8,476 bases of DNA from RGIG5057 sp964371585 (GTDB lineage Bacteria > Bacillota > Clostridia > TANB77 > CAG-465). The notes under the pieces were generated by a model, which was given only the letters and a program-made list of their open reading frames with translations, had not been told where the DNA came from and ran no database searches. Both the position numbers and the translations under genes were made by a program. Shown piece by piece: positions 6,081 to 8,476 of this stretch; the first letter of the stretch is position 1, and each line of letters starts with the position of its first letter. The stretch is taken from contig CAYJMD010000015.1 of the NCBI GenBank assembly GCA_964371585.1, positions 1 through 8,476 on the forward strand, in the 5' to 3' direction.

Positions 6081-7460
6081 TTACATTGTAAGTGTACCTT
6101 CTGGTGTGTTAATTATCATAAGTATTTTTTCTTCTTGTAAATTATTTGCATTTATATAGATTAAACAATCTTCTTCATTAATACTACCTTCAAATTCATA
6201 ACAAAGTATTTCAGTTCTACTTTCACTTGGTATCACGACTAATCTTGATTCTTTAACATCTACATTACTATTTATTTTATTTTGAGCTTGATCTTTGGTA
6301 ACCAGCGGATTTAAATTTATTCTTGTTTCATGATTATATATATATCCTGCCGTTTCTAAAGAACATATTTCTCCATTATCTAAAGCTATTTTAACTTTAA
6401 TTAAGTCTGGATAAATAATTACATCATCTTGTTTATATGCATAGTTTATAGTTACTAAATTTTCAGTTATATAATAATATGATTCTTCCATATCTTCAAT
6501 TCCAAGTTTAGATAAAAATTCTAGTCCTATCTCTATAGCATCATCTACCATTATGTCTTGACTTAAAACATTTTTATCTGAAAGTATTAAATATATTTTA
6601 CCTTCTTTTTTAGTAACTTGCACATTTCTAATATTTTCTATATCTTTTAATTTAACATTGTACAAATATAGTTCTAAATTATTATTATTTAACTCTCCTG
6701 TATATTCTATACTTTCAATATTTTCACTACCAAAAGCATTTATAATACTTTCTTTTGCTTCTTCACTTGTTTTAACATTACCAGTTAAACCTTTAGGTTC
6801 TATGTTAGTAACATGTTCTGAAAAAGCTCCGTCATATAATAGTCCTTCATAATCTTGAAATATTTTGTTTATCTCATCTATATTACTCCACACAGATTCA
6901 CTATCAAAATTAGTTGTTCCTATTTCATATGCCTTATCCCATGAAATACTTCCTTTGTTAAACTGATCAAATATATTACTAGTTATACTAAACAATTGTG
7001 ATGAACTTTCACTTAATTTTACTATATCTTCTTTTTGCTTGTCTGTTATTTCATTACCCTTTAAAACATCTTTCATAATTACATAAGCATAATCACTAAC
7101 TTCAGCTAAAAATTTTTCTGCGCTGCTTAAAGTATTTTGAGCTATGGGCAGATTAGATAAATTTTCTTTTGCAAGATTAGATTGCCTCCATATATCTGCA
7201 AGTGTTGTTACTGTTAATGTTTCATCACTTGTAACTTGTAACTTAGTAAATTGTAGATCGATATTTTTTATATACCCTATCATTTCATACATACTTCTAT
7301 TATATTCAGCTTCTAGTAGATCATTTTTATTTTTAAATTCTCTAGTCATTTGAAGAGAGAATATTATAAAAAAACCAAAGAGACAAAAAATGATTATACT
7401 CATTATTCTAGGATCTACTTTTCTTTTAATATTGTTAATAAATATCTCAAATTTTTCCAT
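6081..7460 (-). CDS. ypeB: Germination protein YpeB
   Basis: YpeB is made in the forespore and is needed to place, stabilise or control the cortex-lytic enzyme SleB in the spore. The 459-residue protein is close to the roughly 450 of Bacillus YpeB. One N-terminal membrane segment (about 19-37) is followed by a long helical region (40-220) and then three PepSY-like units at about 230-297, 303-365 and 388-452. The ending PEGTLTM fits the family. It starts 7 bp after the sleB stop with an AAAGGGGAA ribosome binding site that sits next to that stop, so the two genes form one operon with probable translational coupling. The pairing with sleB is the classical arrangement and strongly supports both calls. 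Transcription converges on rpsT. Confidence 0.95.
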   Translation of the reverse strand: MEKFEIFINNIKRKVDPRIMSIIIFCLFGFFIIFSLQMTREFKNKNDLLEAEYNRSMYEMIGYIKNIDLQFTKLQVTSDETLTVTTLADIWRQSNLAKENLSNLPIAQNTLSSAEKFLAEVSDYAYVIMKDVLKGNEITDKQKEDIVKLSESSSQLFSITSNIFDQFNKGSISWDKAYEIGTTNFDSESVWSNIDEINKIFQDYEGLLYDGAFSEHVTNIEPKGLTGNVKTSEEAKESIINAFGSENIESIEYTGELNNNNLELYLYNVKLKDIENIRNVQVTKKEGKIYLILSDKNVLSQDIMVDDAIEIGLEFLSKLGIEDMEESYYYITENLVTINYAYKQDDVIIYPDLIKVKIALDNGEICSLETAGYIYNHETRINLNPLVTKDQAQNKINSNVDVKESRLVVIPSESRTEILCYEFEGSINEEDCLIYINANNLQEEKILMIINTPEGTLTM

Positions 7461-7467
7461 AATATAA

Positions 7468-7992
7468 CTATTCCCCTTTACTAAATCTATGATTACCTAT
7501 TGTAGTTAATGTTTCAAGAGTAAATAACCAATCACTTTTAGCTGTTTTGGGATTATAGAAAAATAATGCTCCACCAGTTGGATCAACACCATTCATAGCT
7601 TCTTTGGCAGCTTTGTATACTGTAGAATCAGGATCTATTGCTTTATTAAAATTACCATCTGTTACACAAGAAAATTGACCTTTTTGATATATAACTCCTG
7701 AGATAGTATTTGGAAACTCAGCACTTTCAACTCTATTTAAAACAACTGCTCCAACTGCTACTTGACCTTCATAACTTTCTCCTCTTGCTTCACCATTAAT
7801 AAGTCTAGCTAAAAGATTTGTCATATCACTACCATTAGAGGATGTTTTAGAAGATGTACTACTTGATTTAGAAGAAGCTGCAACCAATTCATTTATATTA
7901 ATATTTTCTTTAAAATTTATTGATACATATAGCGATACAATTAAAGTACTAAAAACAAAAAATAAAACTATATATTTACTTAACTTAAACAT
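7468..7992 (-). CDS. sleB: Spore cortex-lytic enzyme SleB, short form without peptidoglycan-binding domain
   Basis: SleB is a lytic transglycosylase that opens spore cortex peptidoglycan (muramic-delta-lactam containing) during germination. Residues 57-174 form a Hydrolase_2 domain with NGEARGE (66-72, likely catalytic E68), GQVAVGAVVLNRV (76-88), GQFSC (105-109) and a C-terminal IGNHRF. Instead of the N-terminal peptidoglycan-binding domain of Bacillus SleB, residues 7-27 are a membrane segment or signal peptide and 39-55 a serine-rich linker. At 174 residues it is therefore much shorter than the usual 250-300. CwlJ has the same fold without a signal, but the hydrophobic N-terminus and the directly following ypeB point to SleB. 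A TTGGAGG ribosome binding site lies before the ATG. The hydrolase domain itself looks complete, so I see a compact protein and no sign of a broken gene. Confidence 0.92.
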   Translation of the reverse strand: MFKLSKYIVLFFVFSTLIVSLYVSINFKENININELVAASSKSSSTSSKTSSNGSDMTNLLARLINGEARGESYEGQVAVGAVVLNRVESAEFPNTISGVIYQKGQFSCVTDGNFNKAIDPDSTVYKAAKEAMNGVDPTGGALFFYNPKTAKSDWLFTLETLTTIGNHRFSKGE

Positions 7993-8001
7993 TTATCCTC
8001 C

Positions 8002-8026
8002 AATTAAATAATTCATTTATTTAATT
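8002..8026 (-). repeat. Hairpin abutting the sleB ribosome binding site
   Basis: A perfect 10-bp AT-only inverted repeat (8002-8011 and 8017-8026) with a 5-nt loop ends directly before the GGAGG of sleB. It may stabilise the 5' end of the mRNA, insulate the ribosome binding site, or be the 3' end of bofA mRNA. An AT-only stem of this size in such AT-rich DNA could also be chance. Confidence 0.4.
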
Positions 8027-8027
8027 T

Positions 8028-8057
8028 TAGTTTTAACATTAAAAGTTAAAATATACA
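8028..8057 (-). promoter_or_regulatory. Possible sigma-G (forespore) promoter for sleB-ypeB
   Basis: TGTATA (8057-8052), a 17-bp spacer and AAAACTA (8034-8028) resemble the sigma-G pattern of about TGMATA and CATACTA, matching five of seven positions in the -10. sleB and ypeB are sigma-G controlled in Bacillus subtilis, which makes this plausible. The DNA is AT-rich and a chance match is possible. A second TGTATA lies at 8069-8064. Confidence 0.25.
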
Positions 8058-8086
8058 GTTTTATATACAATTACTTTATTTTAAAT

Positions 8087-8335
8087 TTAAATATATCTTA
8101 ATATACAAAGAAGTATTATTCCAGGAATACCTAAAACGCCACTAATAATAGCAGTTATAGTATTAAATGGAATATGAAGTCCAATAGGGCTTGCAAATAA
8201 ATTTATAAGAATCATCATAAATACACCAATACTAATATTAGCTAAAAGTTTAAAAATTATTTTAACAGGCCAAGAAAAAATTTTAGCTACTATAATAACA
8301 CCGATAATAGCTGTTACAAATATAATATACTCCAT
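8087..8335 (-). CDS. bofA: Pro-sigma-K processing inhibitor BofA family protein
   Basis: The 82-residue protein is almost entirely hydrophobic, with segments at about 3-20, 30-48 and 58-80. It has the family's C-terminal signature FNTITAIISGVLGIPGIILL (57-76). Length matches BofA (about 87 residues). In Bacillus, BofA sits in the outer forespore membrane with SpoIVFA and holds the SpoIVFB protease inactive until the forespore signals, which delays sigma-K activation. Many clostridia keep bofA while lacking parts of that pathway, so its exact role here is open. An AGGAGG site (8341-8346) lies 5 nt before the ATG. It is followed in the same direction by sleB after a 94-bp gap. The 141 bp upstream to the window edge hold no convincing promoter. 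Confidence 0.9.
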   Translation of the reverse strand: MEYIIFVTAIIGVIIVAKIFSWPVKIIFKLLANISIGVFMMILINLFASPIGLHIPFNTITAIISGVLGIPGIILLCILRYI

Positions 8336-8476
8336 AATTTCCTCCTAATACATTATATTTACTATACTTTCTTTTATTACTATATTAATATGATAGTTTG
8401 ATTTTAAAATTATATAAAGCTATCCAATTTATTATTAAATTACTTAGAACAATTAATAATTTATACCTAAACATTG

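Noticed and set aside
8347..8476. Sporulation promoter upstream of bofA (CATATT / CATATTA-like elements, TATAAT close to the gene)
   Set aside because: The -35 and -10 partners or spacing do not fit sigma-E, and the TATAAT nearest the gene would put the start inside the ribosome binding site. In DNA this AT-rich such matches are expected by chance.
1..8476. Recoded TGA codons, CRISPR array, insertion sequence or tRNA
   Set aside because: All visible stops are TAA or TAG but no gene needs TGA read as an amino acid. No regularly spaced repeats, transposase or cloverleaf were seen.

Overview
The window is AT-rich DNA with the gene grammar of a spore-forming, low-GC, single-membrane bacterium of the Bacillota, most likely a clostridium. 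The support is a bofA - sleB - ypeB spore gene group, strong AGGAGG-type ribosome binding sites, near-consensus housekeeping promoters, stops that are all TAA or TAG, and a Gram-positive type (CpsB/C/D) polysaccharide regulatory module. I cannot name genus or species from the sequence.

Left half (1-4494, all minus strand) is the regulatory front of an exopolysaccharide or capsule locus. Read 5' to 3' on the minus strand it runs cpsC (membrane adaptor / chain-length protein), cpsD (tyrosine kinase), cpsB (PHP-type tyrosine phosphatase), then a large membrane-bound NDP-sugar 4,6-dehydratase of the CapD/EpsC/PglF type that leaves the window at base 1 with only its extreme C-terminus missing. CpsC and CpsD together make a functional BY-kinase, CpsB reverses its phosphorylation, and the dehydratase probably supplies an early sugar nucleotide. 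cpsC and cpsD are 2 bp apart. cpsB follows an 84-bp gap that holds an RNA hairpin. The dehydratase has its own promoter.

Middle (4495-6080): a small membrane-anchored surface protein with one InlB-type repeat and one Ig-like (Big_2) domain has its own near-perfect promoter and a hairpin after its stop. A 420-bp, almost gene-free divergent intergenic region follows, then rpsT (ribosomal protein S20, plus strand) as a single-gene unit with clear promoter and terminator.

Right part (6081-8476, minus strand) is a sporulation/germination group. bofA (control of pro-sigma-K processing) is followed by sleB (cortex-lytic enzyme, here without a peptidoglycan-binding domain) and ypeB (its partner), with sleB and ypeB only 7 bp apart.

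I see no mobile element, CRISPR array, tRNA/rRNA or defence system, and no clearly undescribed system. The points most worth a second look are the two intergenic hairpins whose only imperfect pair becomes G-U in the minus-strand RNA, the basic tail behind the CpsD tyrosine cluster, the reduced SleB, the small InlB-repeat/Big_2 protein beside the cps operon, and the unexplained patch in the 5289-5708 gap.
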